In this document: positions 37,810-47,451 of the stretch, piece by piece | Position numbering within the stretch: the stretch's first letter is position 1 | How the letters are laid out: every line of letters begins with the position of its first letter | Source of the DNA: Acinetobacter sp. ANC 4910 | GTDB lineage: Bacteria > Pseudomonadota > Gammaproteobacteria > Pseudomonadales > Moraxellaceae | Direction of reading: 5' to 3' | DNA: 64,000 nucleotides | Assembly (NCBI RefSeq): GCF_004331035.1 | Contig: NZ_SJNT01000015.1 | Span: 1 to 64,000 of the forward strand | The notes under the pieces: generated by a model | Database searches by the model: none | Told to the model about the DNA's origin: nothing | What the model saw: only the letters and a program-made list of their open reading frames with translations | Translations under genes and position numbers: made by a program

Positions 37810-38052
37810 ATGTTATCATTACATTTCAACAAGCAAGTCTTCATTAACGCTCTAAAAGCAAACAAGAATATGGTCACGTACTTAAGTACAACTGTGGCAC
37901 TTATGCTGACTTTGCTTTTTCACGGACTTATTCAAGGGCATCTGAAAGCCGAATATTTTGCATACGCTCTTTTCGTCTCTGCAGCATTTTACAGTTGGGC
38001 TGTCATTGATCAAAAAGTCCGTGCCCAGAAAAAGTCTAAGAATTTCGATTGA
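37810..38052 (+). CDS. Small membrane protein
   Basis: 80 aa from ATG 37810; an ATG two codons earlier is so close to the strong AGGAGGG that spacing favours 37810. Two hydrophobic segments (YLSTTVALMLTLLFHGLI and YFAYALFVSAAFYSWAVI) and a basic tail (RAQKKSKN) suggest an inner-membrane hairpin with both ends in the cytoplasm. Not recognised. Strong SD and long upstream region suggest regulated, real expression. Confidence 0.65.
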   Translation: MLSLHFNKQVFINALKANKNMVTYLSTTVALMLTLLFHGLIQGHLKAEYFAYALFVSAAFYSWAVIDQKVRAQKKSKNFD

Positions 38053-38098
38053 ACAGATGGATGATTATTCATCCATCTTTAAAAAAGTATATAAATAA

Positions 38099-38554
38099 TT
38101 AAAATAAATTAAGTCCCGCACCTAGCACTAACATTCCCGTCGCAAACAGTTCACCTACCACCAGTAAAACCATTGCTAAAGTCATCATCGTTCGTGGTAG
38201 AACCTTATTACCCAATTGATGTGGTACTTTAAATTGATTCGTTGTGTCTTTTAAATAACCATGCAACACATAGCTCAATATTGATGCACTAAAGAAAATC
38301 AAATTAATAACCACAAAAGTCAGATTCCACATTTCTGACCAAATAGAAAACTCAGCAAGCACAGCCAAAATCAAACTTGCAGATGCATACAACAAGCTAC
38401 TTCTATGCGCGATATCCACATAATAATGTGCTCTTGCCTGAGTAGAATGTCTAATCTGCCAGTATTTCCAAACCCCTGTTAACATACCCAACCACAAATA
38501 CACACCACTAAAAAGAATTGCCAATTTCATAGCAATTGAAAAATGATCAAACAC
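38099..38554 (-). CDS. Hypothetical four-helix membrane protein
   Basis: 151 aa, four membrane segments (about 12-30, 48-68, 75-98 and 122-148). No recognised motif; His/Arg pairs (IRHSTQARAHYYVDIAHRSS) lie in the first cytoplasmic loop. Convergent with the preceding small membrane gene, and divergent from the hydrolase gene. Conserved-hypothetical in character, function unknown. Confidence 0.65.
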   Translation of the reverse strand: MFDHFSIAMKLAILFSGVYLWLGMLTGVWKYWQIRHSTQARAHYYVDIAHRSSLLYASASLILAVLAEFSIWSEMWNLTFVVINLIFFSASILSYVLHGYLKDTTNQFKVPHQLGNKVLPRTMMTLAMVLLVVGELFATGMLVLGAGLNLF

Positions 38555-38668
38555 CGCCCCTCCTTACCCTTCTTAAATATGAATTTTCTGACTTCTAAGT
38601 CATACTTTTAATAAGTTTCTTTTTAGAACTTGGTTAAAGTAATCTAAAACAGCAAATACATAGTGCTT

Positions 38669-39532
38669 ATGAACACTCAACCTCAATCGATTCAAATACA
38701 ATGTGCTGATGGCTATCAATTAAGTGCAAAACTCTATCAAAATCAAATAAATTCCGACAAAACCTTCCCCATTCTGATTTGCCCTGCCACTGGGATCGTG
38801 AAAGAGTTTTATCACGCTTATGCAGAATGGCTAAATAGTCTTGGACATACTGTCATGTGTTTTGACTTTAGAGGAATTGGCGCTTCATTGCATGGCCCAT
38901 TGCACCAATCTGAAGCAACCATTGTCGATTGGGGGCAATTAGATATTACAGCCGCAATTGATTGTCTGTTAGAACAAACTCAAGCCGAAAAAGTGATTCT
39001 CCTTGGCCATAGCGCGGGTGGACAACTCCTTGGTATTTCATCAAATTACAACAAAGTCGCCAAAATCATTGCTGTTGCGGGATCAACAGGTCATGTCCGC
39101 AGCTTAAAAGGTAAAACCAAATTCCTTGCACCCATTATGTTCAATGTCATTTTCCCAATTTCGAGCAAACTCAAAGGGTTTGGCGCCACCAAAATGATTG
39201 GAATGGGTGAAAACCTCCCCAAAAATGTTGCAAAGCAATGGGCTGAATTTTGTGGTACACAAGGTTATGTGATGCATGCGGTAAAGAAACAACGACTCCC
39301 TGATTACCATAGCAAGATTACTTGCCCCATTACTGCAATTTGGGCATCAGACGATGAAATTGCAACTCACCCCAATGTTCAAGCACTACTCGACCTTTAC
39401 CCAAATGCTGCAACGGCGATGATTGAACTTAAACCAAAGCAATTTCAACACAAAAGCATTGGTCATATGCAAATGTTCCGCAAATCACATCGTAATATTT
39501 GGGATTTAATTGAACAGCAACTTTATATTTAG
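38669..39532 (+). CDS. Alpha/beta hydrolase (serine aminopeptidase-like)
   Basis: About 287 aa. Nucleophile elbow GHSAGGQLLG, preceded by the CFDFRGIGAS block; Asp in AIWASDDEIATHP and His near the end in SIGHMQMFR complete a triad. No signal peptide. Start ATG at 38669; a GTG two codons earlier is also open. Similar hydrolases act on esters or lipids; substrate not deducible. Ends at a terminator 8 bp downstream. Confidence 0.78.
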   Translation: MNTQPQSIQIQCADGYQLSAKLYQNQINSDKTFPILICPATGIVKEFYHAYAEWLNSLGHTVMCFDFRGIGASLHGPLHQSEATIVDWGQLDITAAIDCLLEQTQAEKVILLGHSAGGQLLGISSNYNKVAKIIAVAGSTGHVRSLKGKTKFLAPIMFNVIFPISSKLKGFGATKMIGMGENLPKNVAKQWAEFCGTQGYVMHAVKKQRLPDYHSKITCPITAIWASDDEIATHPNVQALLDLYPNAATAMIELKPKQFQHKSIGHMQMFRKSHRNIWDLIEQQLYI

Positions 39533-39539
39533 TTTTCCC

Positions 39540-39580
39540 CATCAAGCTGCCTTTATCTCCAATCCAGCTTGATGGCTTTT
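39540..39580 (+). terminator. Terminator of the hydrolase gene
   Basis: CATCAAGCTG (39540-39549) and CAGCTTGATG (39565-39574), 10-bp perfect arms, followed by GCTTTTT. Confidence 0.8.
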
Positions 39581-39590
39581 TATTCCATAA

Positions 39591-39616
39591 AAAACGCCCG
39601 ATTGTTCGGGCGTTTT
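39591..39616. terminator. Terminator of the TerC-CBS gene
   Basis: AAAACGCCCG-ATTGTT-CGGGCGTTTT; A- and T-runs on both sides allow use in both directions. It lies 15 bp beyond the TerC-family stop codon. Confidence 0.88.
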
Positions 39617-39630
39617 CATCATTACATGAC

Positions 39631-41163
39631 TTAGTGGCGATAAATGATTGTCACGAATTTTATGCGATTTTCGTCTAATTCAGTAACTTCAAAATGCACA
39701 CCTTGATAATCAAGCTGCGTGCCAACTCGAACTTCGCCTTGTGCCTTATCCAGAATCAGACCAGCTACAGTCATATAACCAGCATCATCTTCAACTAAAT
39801 CAAAAACACCGAGTTCAAGCTCAAGTTGATATAAATCCAACATGCCAGAAGCTTTCCATGTTTGATCATTAATTTTGACCAAGTCTAATTGCTCATCAGC
39901 ATCAGGGAATTCACCTGCAATTGCCTCAAAAACATCTAGTGGAGAAATTAAGCCTTTTACATTGGCAAATTCATCTGTGACCAGAACCAATGAACCTTTT
40001 GATGTTCTTAACGTATTAATCGCATCAATCACTTTCATCTTTTCAAAGATAAAAATTGGACGTTGGCGTTTGATCAGTGATTTTAATGCTTCTTCATCAT
40101 CATCCAACACATCAAGTAATTCTTTCGCACGCACCACACTAATGACTTTATCCAAGCTGCCGCGACAGACGGGAAATAAACTATGTGGCACTGCGAGTAC
40201 CTGCTCCCGAATTTTTTCAGGAGTATCATTTAAATCAATCCATGAAATCTGATTACGAGGCGTCATAATTGAAGCCACTGAACGCTCTGCCAGAGTTAAT
40301 ACTCCACCAATCATATAGCGCTCTTCAGCTGCAAAGGCTTCCTGAGCTTCAATTTGCTCGGCATCCATATGAGAAGGTTCAACCTTTCCACCCATTAATT
40401 TTAAGATGGAATCTGCGGTACGATGACGCAATGGAATCTTAGATTCATGTTTCGCCACATTGCGCTTGGAATATTGGTTAAAGGCTTCAATCAAAATTGC
40501 CACACCAATACCCGAATAAATATAACCTTTCGGAATATGGAAACCGAATCCTTCCGCAATTAAGCTAATACCAATCAACAATAGGAAACTTAAACACAGA
40601 ATAACAACTGTAGGGTGACGGTTTACAAAGCTAGTGAGTGGCTTAGATGCAATTAACATCACAATTACTGCAATAGTTACCGCCGCCATCATCACATAAA
40701 TATTATCTACCATACCAATGGCAGTAATGACCGAATCTAGAGAAAAGACCGCATCAAGTACAATAATTTGCGCTACGACTGCCCAGAAACCAGCATATAC
40801 AACTGAAGATGTTGATTTAATTTCAGGTTTGCCTTCCATTTTCTCGTGTAACTCGGTCACCGCTTTATAGACCAAGAACAGTCCACCGAAGAGCAAGATT
40901 AAGTCACGCCCTGAGAAAGATAAATCGGCAATTTGAATGAGCGGTTTGGTTAAAGTCACCAACCACGAGATAACGGACAACAACCCCAAACGCATAATCA
41001 ATGCGAGAGAAAGACCAATAACACGCGCTTTATCGCGCTGCTCTGGTGGAAGTTTATCTGCCAAAATGGCAATAAAGACTAGGTTATCAATACCTAAAAC
41101 AATTTCTAATACAATTAGGGTAAGTAAGCCAACCCAAATTCCTGGATCTAATAAGAATTCCAT
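39631..41163 (-). CDS. TerC-family membrane protein with CBS pair and CorC/HlyC C-terminal domain
   Basis: 510 aa. N-terminal ~240 residues: TerC-type bundle of about seven membrane segments with the acidic motif [16 protein letters not shown] and its repeat [18 protein letters not shown]. Then a CBS pair ([16 protein letters not shown] to [25 protein letters not shown]) and a C-terminal CorC_HlyC domain ([20 protein letters not shown]). This is the YoaE/YegH layout in E. coli. TerC proteins handle metal ions such as Mn; the exact role of this group is not established. No yybP-ykoY riboswitch could be recognised upstream. Confidence 0.85.
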   Translation of the reverse strand: MEFLLDPGIWVGLLTLIVLEIVLGIDNLVFIAILADKLPPEQRDKARVIGLSLALIMRLGLLSVISWLVTLTKPLIQIADLSFSGRDLILLFGGLFLVYKAVTELHEKMEGKPEIKSTSSVVYAGFWAVVAQIIVLDAVFSLDSVITAIGMVDNIYVMMAAVTIAVIVMLIASKPLTSFVNRHPTVVILCLSFLLLIGISLIAEGFGFHIPKGYIYSGIGVAILIEAFNQYSKRNVAKHESKIPLRHRTADSILKLMGGKVEPSHMDAEQIEAQEAFAAEERYMIGGVLTLAERSVASIMTPRNQISWIDLNDTPEKIREQVLAVPHSLFPVCRGSLDKVISVVRAKELLDVLDDDEEALKSLIKRQRPIFIFEKMKVIDAINTLRTSKGSLVLVTDEFANVKGLISPLDVFEAIAGEFPDADEQLDLVKINDQTWKASGMLDLYQLELELGVFDLVEDDAGYMTVAGLILDKAQGEVRVGTQLDYQGVHFEVTELDENRIKFVTIIYRH

Positions 41164-41921
41164 TATTGACGCACCTCGATTAACTCAAGGCAAAATTTTA
41201 ATAAGCTAGACCTGCACGGCGACGGATCCATGTAAAACCTCTTTTTAACAATAGATGGTTTTATTATGCATACTCTTTTTGCATTGTAATTACTTTTTTA
41301 ATTTTTTTTACAAAATCAACTTATTAGATTTGATTTTAAAGAAAGATTAAAATATCATCCATTGATACAATTCAAATACATTGGTCGAGTTGATTGTAAC
41401 AAAACAAAAAAACTGAATAGTCATAAATAATTTAACACAACCTGCTTAAGGATTAATTTTAAATCAAATTATTGATTTTATTAATTATTTATCATTTAAA
41501 TATATCTTTTTTTTAGATTAATGTTTTAAATGACAGAAATGTTTTGTAAACAAAGCCAGTTTTCAAAACATTTTTTTATACTAAAATGAAAAACTTATAT
41601 GGAATATCAGTTTATTTATTACTCAATATGTATGGTAAATGAATTGCCTATTCAACCCAGATTTATTTACAGGATTGGTTGCTATGACAAAAGGAACAGG
41701 ATTGACCTTTTATCTACCCTTAATGTGCATTCTTAATTTGCACCAAAACCATACTCATTTAGACCTAGAGCAGCCATTTAAACTCCCTCGGGTGTAACTC
41801 GTCATCAAGTCACTTCAGATACACAAACTGTATTTTGAAAATCTAATCACATTTATATTGCCTAATATGTCATGTTTCACATAAAATTAAGCAATATAAA
41901 AATAAATATCTGGAATCACAT
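41164..41921. other. 758-bp AT-rich intergenic region
   Basis: Longest gene-poor stretch of the window. 41230-41640 is extremely AT-rich with runs of T and A, as seen for H-NS-bound DNA. A short ORF lies at 41684-41797. The promoters of the TerC-CBS gene (minus) and of the MarR gene (plus) must be here; no clear -35/-10 pairs or operators were picked. Confidence 0.5.
41684..41797 (+). CDS. Possible small ORF, 37 aa
   Basis: ATG at 41684, AGGA ten bases upstream, 37 codons to a TAA. It reads MTKGTGLTFYLPLMCILNLH... and ends KLPRV. A TGTGCA...TGCAC inverted repeat lies inside. No similarity recognised; it could be a leader peptide for the MarR gene 124 bp downstream or chance. Confidence 0.22.
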   Translation: MTKGTGLTFYLPLMCILNLHQNHTHLDLEQPFKLPRV

Positions 41922-42386
41922 ATGACTAAAAAGTATGCGAAGTTTTTACCTACCACCGATGACTTCACCTTAGAAAACTTTCCTTTTTTTTGGATAACTC
42001 AGGTTTATTCACAACACGTGCAAAAGGTCGATCAAGTCCTGAAAAAGTACGGCTTGGATAATTCTCGTCGTCGCATTTTACTTGCTTTAAAATCTAAACC
42101 GAATGCCAGCGTATCTGATCTTTCTGATATGGTCGTATCCAAAATGTCTACGACCACAAAGATTGTCTATCGTCTTAAGGACGAAGGCTTGGTTAACACC
42201 TATTCATGTGAAGATGATGCGCGTATAACACGGGTCATCCTTACTGAAAAGGGTAATGAAATGACACATAAAATCAATGATTTGACTAGCGCTGTTCTTG
42301 AACAATCATTTGAAGGCTTAACCCCTTTACAGATTGAAAAAATGATGGATAGCTTGAAGCATATTTTTAACAATCTTAATCATTAA
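41922..42386 (+). CDS. MarR-family transcriptional regulator
   Basis: 154 aa. Winged helix: recognition region NASVSDLSDMVVSKMSTTTKIVYRLKDEGLV and wing CEDDARITRVILTEKGNEM, flanked by dimerisation helices. MarR proteins usually repress adjacent catabolic or efflux genes in response to small aromatic ligands; here no obvious target is adjacent, and the gene may act at a distance. ATG at 41922 after an AT-rich stretch. Ends at a shared terminator. Confidence 0.87.
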   Translation: MTKKYAKFLPTTDDFTLENFPFFWITQVYSQHVQKVDQVLKKYGLDNSRRRILLALKSKPNASVSDLSDMVVSKMSTTTKIVYRLKDEGLVNTYSCEDDARITRVILTEKGNEMTHKINDLTSAVLEQSFEGLTPLQIEKMMDSLKHIFNNLNH

Positions 42387-42394
42387 TTTATAAA

Positions 42395-42432
42395 ATATAA
42401 AAAGGGTTTCTGAATAGAAGCCCTTTTTATAT
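42395..42432. terminator. Bidirectional terminator MarR / YedK
   Basis: ATATAAAAAGGGTTTCT-GAAT-AGAAGCCCTTTTTATAT: near-perfect 17-bp stem with one G-U, between convergent stops. Confidence 0.92.
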
Positions 42433-43101
42433 TTAAAAAAGATCAAACATATTCAACTGAGGTGTTGGCTTTTCTAGTTTTACCTTAGGTACATGTGAGC
42501 ACTCAAACTCTTCGACTGGAAATCCCTGCATAAATTCAGTCATTTGATGCGGCTGTTTTAAGCTTAGCCAATGATCAAGACGCTCATGCGGAATGACGAC
42601 AACTGATCGTTTTACATCACCAAGTTCATGAAACTCTTTCATCATAGAGTGGTCTATTGCGTCCATCGTCAACATGGCAGCGGAACGAATAATTTCATTA
42701 TTGATTTTGCAAATTTCATAAATTGCGGCAATAAAAAAGGCTTTGCCGTCTTTACGCCGCACACCCCATCGTTGTGGTTTATTTTCAATATATTTACTTT
42801 CATAAAACTCAGTGACTGGAATGACACCAAACTTACATTTATAAGCCGCATCCTGAAAGCTTGGCTTCTCAAAAATAGTTTCATGCCTAGCGTTATAAGT
42901 ACGCTTAGAGGGACTAACATCCTCAGCCCATTTCGGCACCAAACCGAACAATACCTCTCGCCACTCCAACCCATGTTCAGATTGAAACAATAGCGGAGTT
43001 TTATAACTTGGGTAAACCTCTTCCAGATATTCAAATGGAATTTGTGGCAAACCCAATTGCTGTAGTTGTGATAAGGTTAAAGATTTAAAATTGGCGCACA
43101 T
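42433..43101 (-). CDS. yedK: SRAP-domain protein (YedK/HMCES-like, abasic-site crosslinker)
   Basis: 222 aa. SRAP proteins form a thiazolidine DNA-protein crosslink with abasic sites in single-stranded DNA through Cys2. Here MCAN gives Cys2 directly after Met; the Asn in TYNARHET and the Glu in VTEFYES match the other active-site residues. The catalytic His is in KEFHELGDVKRSVVV, where a four-residue insertion separates it from the arginine of the usual H-D-R-M-P; this form occurs in a subfamily. Not next to other repair genes. Confidence 0.88.
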   Translation of the reverse strand: MCANFKSLTLSQLQQLGLPQIPFEYLEEVYPSYKTPLLFQSEHGLEWREVLFGLVPKWAEDVSPSKRTYNARHETIFEKPSFQDAAYKCKFGVIPVTEFYESKYIENKPQRWGVRRKDGKAFFIAAIYEICKINNEIIRSAAMLTMDAIDHSMMKEFHELGDVKRSVVVIPHERLDHWLSLKQPHQMTEFMQGFPVEEFECSHVPKVKLEKPTPQLNMFDLF

Positions 43102-43131
43102 TTATTGAATCCAATGGATGCTATCTTTCAT

Positions 43132-43603
43132 TTAATGATGAACCAGAATTCCCATTTCAGTCACAAAATAAGTATTAGAATCTGCAACTTCAATATTATA
43201 GACATAATCATAGTAAGCTTTACCACCACAAGGGATGAATCTTCCAATCGTCTCACTATACAACTCAACAAGTTCCCTACCTTTATCCTTATCCAAGTAT
43301 AAATAATCTCTTTCATCTTGTTTTATTAAGGTTTCAGGCAATACCCCATAATGTCGAATGATCCTCGCTAGATAGTACTCATCATCTTGATGTAATAGGA
43401 TTGTTCTTTAATGCAAAAACCTCTGGAATTGGAGACATCGTTGGATATTGATTATCAGACTTCAATATATTTAGAACAGGCTTATACTCAATTTTACCTA
43501 TTCCGTTGCTGTGGTGTGAAAGCACTAAATCACCTATTTTAAGCTGCTCAATCAGTACTAATTCTTGCTCTGTATGTAGCCATGTCCCTGCAACAAAAAC
43601 CAT
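43132..43603 (-). pseudogene. Frameshifted orphan pretoxin HINT (intein-like) domain
   Basis: Two consecutive minus-strand frames together form one HINT domain. The first (43603-43382) has FVAGTWLHTEQELVLIEQLKIGDLVLS, the N-terminal HINT block; the second carries YNIEVADSNTYFVTEMGILVHH, the C-terminal block. They are in different frames: between residues LKNN and LLHQDDEYY a one-base shift is required (near 43400). The usual nucleophile Cys before FVAGT is replaced by Val, and an in-frame TAG stands about 15 codons upstream, so the N-terminal toxin-carrier part is gone. No toxin domain follows the VHH end. In polymorphic toxins this domain sits between carrier and toxin. Decayed remnant. Confidence 0.75.
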
Positions 43604-43634
43604 TTTCTTTTTGTTATTGCATTTTATAGATTCC

Positions 43635-43672
43635 TAAAAAACAAAGACCTTTCAAAATTGAAAGGTCTTTGT
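43635..43672 (-). terminator. glcB terminator
   Basis: ACAAAGACCTTTCAA and TTGAAAGGTCTTTGT separated by two bases, a 15-base perfect inverted repeat; on the minus strand six T follow (43640-43635). 23 bp after the glcB stop. Confidence 0.92.
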
Positions 43673-43695
43673 CAGATTCACGTAACTAATCGAAA

Positions 43696-45861
43696 TTAGT
43701 CACCTGTATAGCCTTTTAATTTCAAACGTGCAGCGTGTAACAATGGCTCAGTATAACCAGAAGGCTGAACACCACCTTTGAAAATTAAATCAGAAGCTGC
43801 TTGGAAAGCGATATTGTTATCAAAGTCTGTTGCCATTGGGGTATACAATGGATCTTCAGCATTTTGACCGTCTACAATTTTAGCCATGCGCTTCAACACT
43901 TCTTCAACTTGTGCACGAGTTACAATACCGTGACGCAACCAGTTTGCAACGTGTTGTGAAGAAATACGTAATGTTGCACGATCTTCCATTAAACCAACGT
44001 TGTTGATATCTGGAACTTTAGAGCAACCTACACCCAAGTCGACCCAACGCACTACATAACCCAAGATACCTTGACAGTTATTTTCAAGTTCATTGTTAAT
44101 TTCATCTGCAGACCAGTTTGTTTCTGGAGCAAACGGAGGCGTTAACAAATCATCTAGAGAAAGCATTTGTTCAGCTTTCAATTGATCTTGACGTGATTTT
44201 ACATTGACTTGATGGTAATGCATTGCATGTAGCGCAGCACCCGCTGGTGATGGCACCCAAGCACATGATGCACCAGCATTTGGATGTGCAGCTTTGGTCG
44301 CTAACATATCTTTCATACTGTCTGGCTTAGGCCACATACCTTTACCAATTTGCGCCTTACCTTGCAAACCACACTCCAAACCAATTGCTACGTTACGGTT
44401 TTCGTAAGCTGCAATCCATTTTTGTGTTTTCACTGCTTCTTTACGAACAACTGGTGCTGCTTCCATAGAAGTATGGATTTCATCACCTGTACGGTCCATA
44501 AAACCTGTGTTAATAAAGATCGTACGGTCTTTAGCAGCCTCAATACAGTTTTTCAAGTTCACTGATGTACGGCGCTCTTCGTCCATAATACCGATTTTTA
44601 AAGACTTCGCTGGTAAGCCAATTGCTTGTTCTGCACGTTCAAACAATTCAACTGCAAATGCAACTTCTTCTGGTCCATGCATTTTTGGTTTAACGATATA
44701 CATCGAGCCTTTACGAGAGTTCTTGTTCTCATTTTGACCACGAATATCTGCAACACTGAGTAACGGTGTTACCAACGCATCCATAATGCCTTCAAAAATT
44801 TCTTCACCATCGACCAAAATAGCAGGGTTCGTCATTAAATGACCGACGTTACGTAGAAGCATTAACGAGCGACCATGTAAAGTTGTCGTACCACCAATCA
44901 AGTTTTTAATGGTACGGTCTTTATTTAATGTACGAGTAATGGTCTTGCCATTTTTCTCAATCGATTCTTGCAAATCACCTTTCATTAGGCCCAACCAGTT
45001 ACGGTAGCCTTCTACTTTTTCTTCTGCATCAACAGCCGCCACAGAATCTTCTAAATCCTGAATCGTTGTAATTGCTGCTTCAAGAACTAAATCTTTAACA
45101 CCTGCAGCATCTGTTTTACCCACTGGGCTTGTCGCATCAACTTCAATAATGACATGTAAACCATTATTGAGTAGAACAACTTCTGATGGATTCGCTTCTT
45201 CACCATTGAAGCCAACAAATTGTGCTTCATGTGCTAAACCAGTTGTAGAACCATCTTTTAAAGTCACAACAAGTTTATTATTTTCCACTGCATAACGTGT
45301 AGCGTCTGCATGTGAACCTTGTGCCAATGGGAAAGTTTCGTTTAAGAAATTTTTAGCAAATGCAATAACTTTGTCACCACGTACAGGGTTATAGCCTTTA
45401 CCTTTTTCTGCGCCACTTTCTTCTGAGATTACATCGAAGCCGTAAAGTGCATCGTATAAAGACCCCCAACGAGCGTTTGCCGCATTTAAGCAATAACGCG
45501 CATTACGCACAGGTACAACCAATTGTGGTCCTGCCAATAATGCAACTTCTTCATCAACATTTTCTGTGCTGATCTGGAAATCTTCTACTTCTGGTACCAA
45601 GTAGCCAATTTCTTTAAGGAAAGCTTTGTAAGCTTCTAATTCAAATGTGTTGTTGCGGTGCCATTCATCAATTTTAGCCTGAAGATCTTCACGCTTAGCT
45701 AAAAGCGCTTTATTTTTTGGGCTAAGATCGACAACGACTTGCTCAAAGTTTTTCCAGTATGTTTCGCTGTCCAAACCAGAACCTGGTAAAGCTTCATTCT
45801 CGATGAAATCGTAAAGTTCTTTAGCAATCGCTAACTTACCCTTTTGAATACGTACAGTCAT
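43696..45861 (-). CDS. glcB: Malate synthase G
   Basis: 721 aa; condenses glyoxylate with acetyl-CoA to malate, allowing growth on acetate and C2 compounds. TIM-barrel blocks: [38 protein letters not shown] segment, [38 protein letters not shown] and the C-terminal [26 protein letters not shown]. Length and [18 protein letters not shown] distinguish isoform G from A. Monocistronic. Confidence 0.97.
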   Translation of the reverse strand: MTVRIQKGKLAIAKELYDFIENEALPGSGLDSETYWKNFEQVVVDLSPKNKALLAKREDLQAKIDEWHRNNTFELEAYKAFLKEIGYLVPEVEDFQISTENVDEEVALLAGPQLVVPVRNARYCLNAANARWGSLYDALYGFDVISEESGAEKGKGYNPVRGDKVIAFAKNFLNETFPLAQGSHADATRYAVENNKLVVTLKDGSTTGLAHEAQFVGFNGEEANPSEVVLLNNGLHVIIEVDATSPVGKTDAAGVKDLVLEAAITTIQDLEDSVAAVDAEEKVEGYRNWLGLMKGDLQESIEKNGKTITRTLNKDRTIKNLIGGTTTLHGRSLMLLRNVGHLMTNPAILVDGEEIFEGIMDALVTPLLSVADIRGQNENKNSRKGSMYIVKPKMHGPEEVAFAVELFERAEQAIGLPAKSLKIGIMDEERRTSVNLKNCIEAAKDRTIFINTGFMDRTGDEIHTSMEAAPVVRKEAVKTQKWIAAYENRNVAIGLECGLQGKAQIGKGMWPKPDSMKDMLATKAAHPNAGASCAWVPSPAGAALHAMHYHQVNVKSRQDQLKAEQMLSLDDLLTPPFAPETNWSADEINNELENNCQGILGYVVRWVDLGVGCSKVPDINNVGLMEDRATLRISSQHVANWLRHGIVTRAQVEEVLKRMAKIVDGQNAEDPLYTPMATDFDNNIAFQAASDLIFKGGVQPSGYTEPLLHAARLKLKGYTGD

Positions 45862-46190
45862 TGTCTTTCCTGATATTGCTACTTTTTATAACAAGAGATT
45901 CCAGTATACCTATTTATACTTTTCTGAATACGAATATCACATTCCTAAATAGTAAGCATTTTCTGTGCAATAAATATTGACTTCATCAAATAAAATCCTA
46001 TTTAGTTTGTATTATCACGTTCATGAATACTCTTTTTACAGTGTATTAAGTTTTTGAAATGTCGAAATTAGACTTAAGTTCAGCGTTACTTCGAACCTGC
46101 CTCATTTCTTGAATTTTTACTTGTTTTGAGGTATTCACATTTCCTTATACAAGAAAAAATGTTGATTTAACATACAATACTTTCACCCAT
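45862..46190. other. Intergenic region between glcB and zapE
   Basis: About 330 bp between the glcB start and the zapE terminator, both genes on the minus strand. It contains the glcB promoter, possibly the TATACT at about 45904-45909 read on the minus strand, though no good -35 pairs with it. No ORF or repeat of note. Confidence 0.45.
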
Positions 46191-46215
46191 AAAAAAACGC
46201 CATTTAATGGCGTTT
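46191..46215 (-). terminator. zapE terminator
   Basis: AAACGCCAT-TTA-ATGGCGTTT; on the minus strand the second arm ends in a seven-T run. It starts 6 bp after the zapE stop. Confidence 0.9.
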
Positions 46216-46221
46216 CTTTAT

Positions 46222-47370
46222 TTATTCGTTAAAATCTTTGGCAGATTTCTCAATGAGTCGGTGTTCTGAATGCAAATAGTCATCGGATTGCATTTCAAGT
46301 AAGCGCGAACGTGTCCGTTCAATTTCAAATGCTAACTTTTCACCTTGATAAATATCAATGATCGTATCTTGCGACGTCAGCAACAATTTGACTCCGCGGT
46401 CATAAAACTCATCGACCAAATAAATGAATCGGCGAGTCCCTTCCGACAGATAATCAGTTAAATGCGGGACATTACTTACCAGTACAGTGTTATAGATATT
46501 CGCAATTTCAATAAAGTCGGCTGGACTACGAGGTTTCAAGCACAGTTCAGAAAACTCACACCACAATACATCTTCAGTATGACCAATAGTTTCTACCAGA
46601 CGGTTATTGATCACAATCGGTTCTTGCGACTGATGCTGAGTTTGAGTCAATGCCGTAAAGCGCTGAGCAATCCAAAGTTTATGGTCATGCGTTAATGGAT
46701 GTTTAAACAATTGCGCTTGCTTTAATACCCGCAAACGATAGTCTACACCCGCATCTACATTCAAAACGACACAATTCTTCTTAACCATTTCAATGGTTGG
46801 GATAAAGCGATCACGATGAATACCATTTTTATAAAGACCGTCTGGCGCAATATTTGATGTTGCGATCAAGGTAATTCCGCGATTAAATAATTTCTGGAAT
46901 AACTCACTCAGAATCATTGCATCAGTGACATTGGTCACAAAGAATTCATCAAAACAGATAATCACTGCTTCTTTATAAATTTGATCTGCAACCGCATCCA
47001 AAGGATTACGCTGACCAGACAATTTATTCAGCTCACGATGAACATGTTGCATAAAATGATGAAAATGCATGCGTGTTTTACGACGGAATGGAATCGAATC
47101 ATAAAACTGATCCATCAACCATGTTTTACCACGGCCTACACCACCCCACATATAAACACCTTGTGGGGATGTCTGACGACGGAAGCGACGAAATGCTTTC
47201 TTTGATGCCTTATAGCGTTGAATCAGTTCTTGCCAGACACGATCTAACTCGTGCACGGCCTGCGCTTGAGCTTCATCAGGCATAAATTGACCGGAGGCTA
47301 AGGCTTGTGCATAACGTTCAGCTGGCGATAAAGGAGCAAAGGCGGTGCTGTGAAGATTTAAATCCGACAT
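46222..47370 (-). CDS. zapE: Cell division ATPase ZapE (AFG1-like)
   Basis: About 382 aa from ATG 47370; a frame extension to 47448 is unlikely. P-loop GGVGRGKTWLMD, Walker B VICFDEFFV, and the AFG1 blocks FHHFMQHVH, ATSNIAPDGLYKNGIHRDRFIP and FIYLVDEFYDRGVKLLL. ZapE binds the constricting Z ring, especially under stress. It lies 81 bp downstream of the AraC regulator on the same strand. Confidence 0.92.
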   Translation of the reverse strand: MSDLNLHSTAFAPLSPAERYAQALASGQFMPDEAQAQAVHELDRVWQELIQRYKASKKAFRRFRRQTSPQGVYMWGGVGRGKTWLMDQFYDSIPFRRKTRMHFHHFMQHVHRELNKLSGQRNPLDAVADQIYKEAVIICFDEFFVTNVTDAMILSELFQKLFNRGITLIATSNIAPDGLYKNGIHRDRFIPTIEMVKKNCVVLNVDAGVDYRLRVLKQAQLFKHPLTHDHKLWIAQRFTALTQTQHQSQEPIVINNRLVETIGHTEDVLWCEFSELCLKPRSPADFIEIANIYNTVLVSNVPHLTDYLSEGTRRFIYLVDEFYDRGVKLLLTSQDTIIDIYQGEKLAFEIERTRSRLLEMQSDDYLHSEHRLIEKSAKDFNE

Positions 47371-47451
47371 ATCTTGATTACTATTTTGGTCTGACGAAAG
47401 TATAACGAAAATTGGAGAACAATAAATAAAACTTTGGCATGAGTCCAAGCA

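Noticed and set aside
41164..41260. Possible yybP-ykoY manganese riboswitch upstream of the TerC-CBS gene
   Set aside because: The conserved core and pairing of that riboswitch could not be found on the minus strand here.
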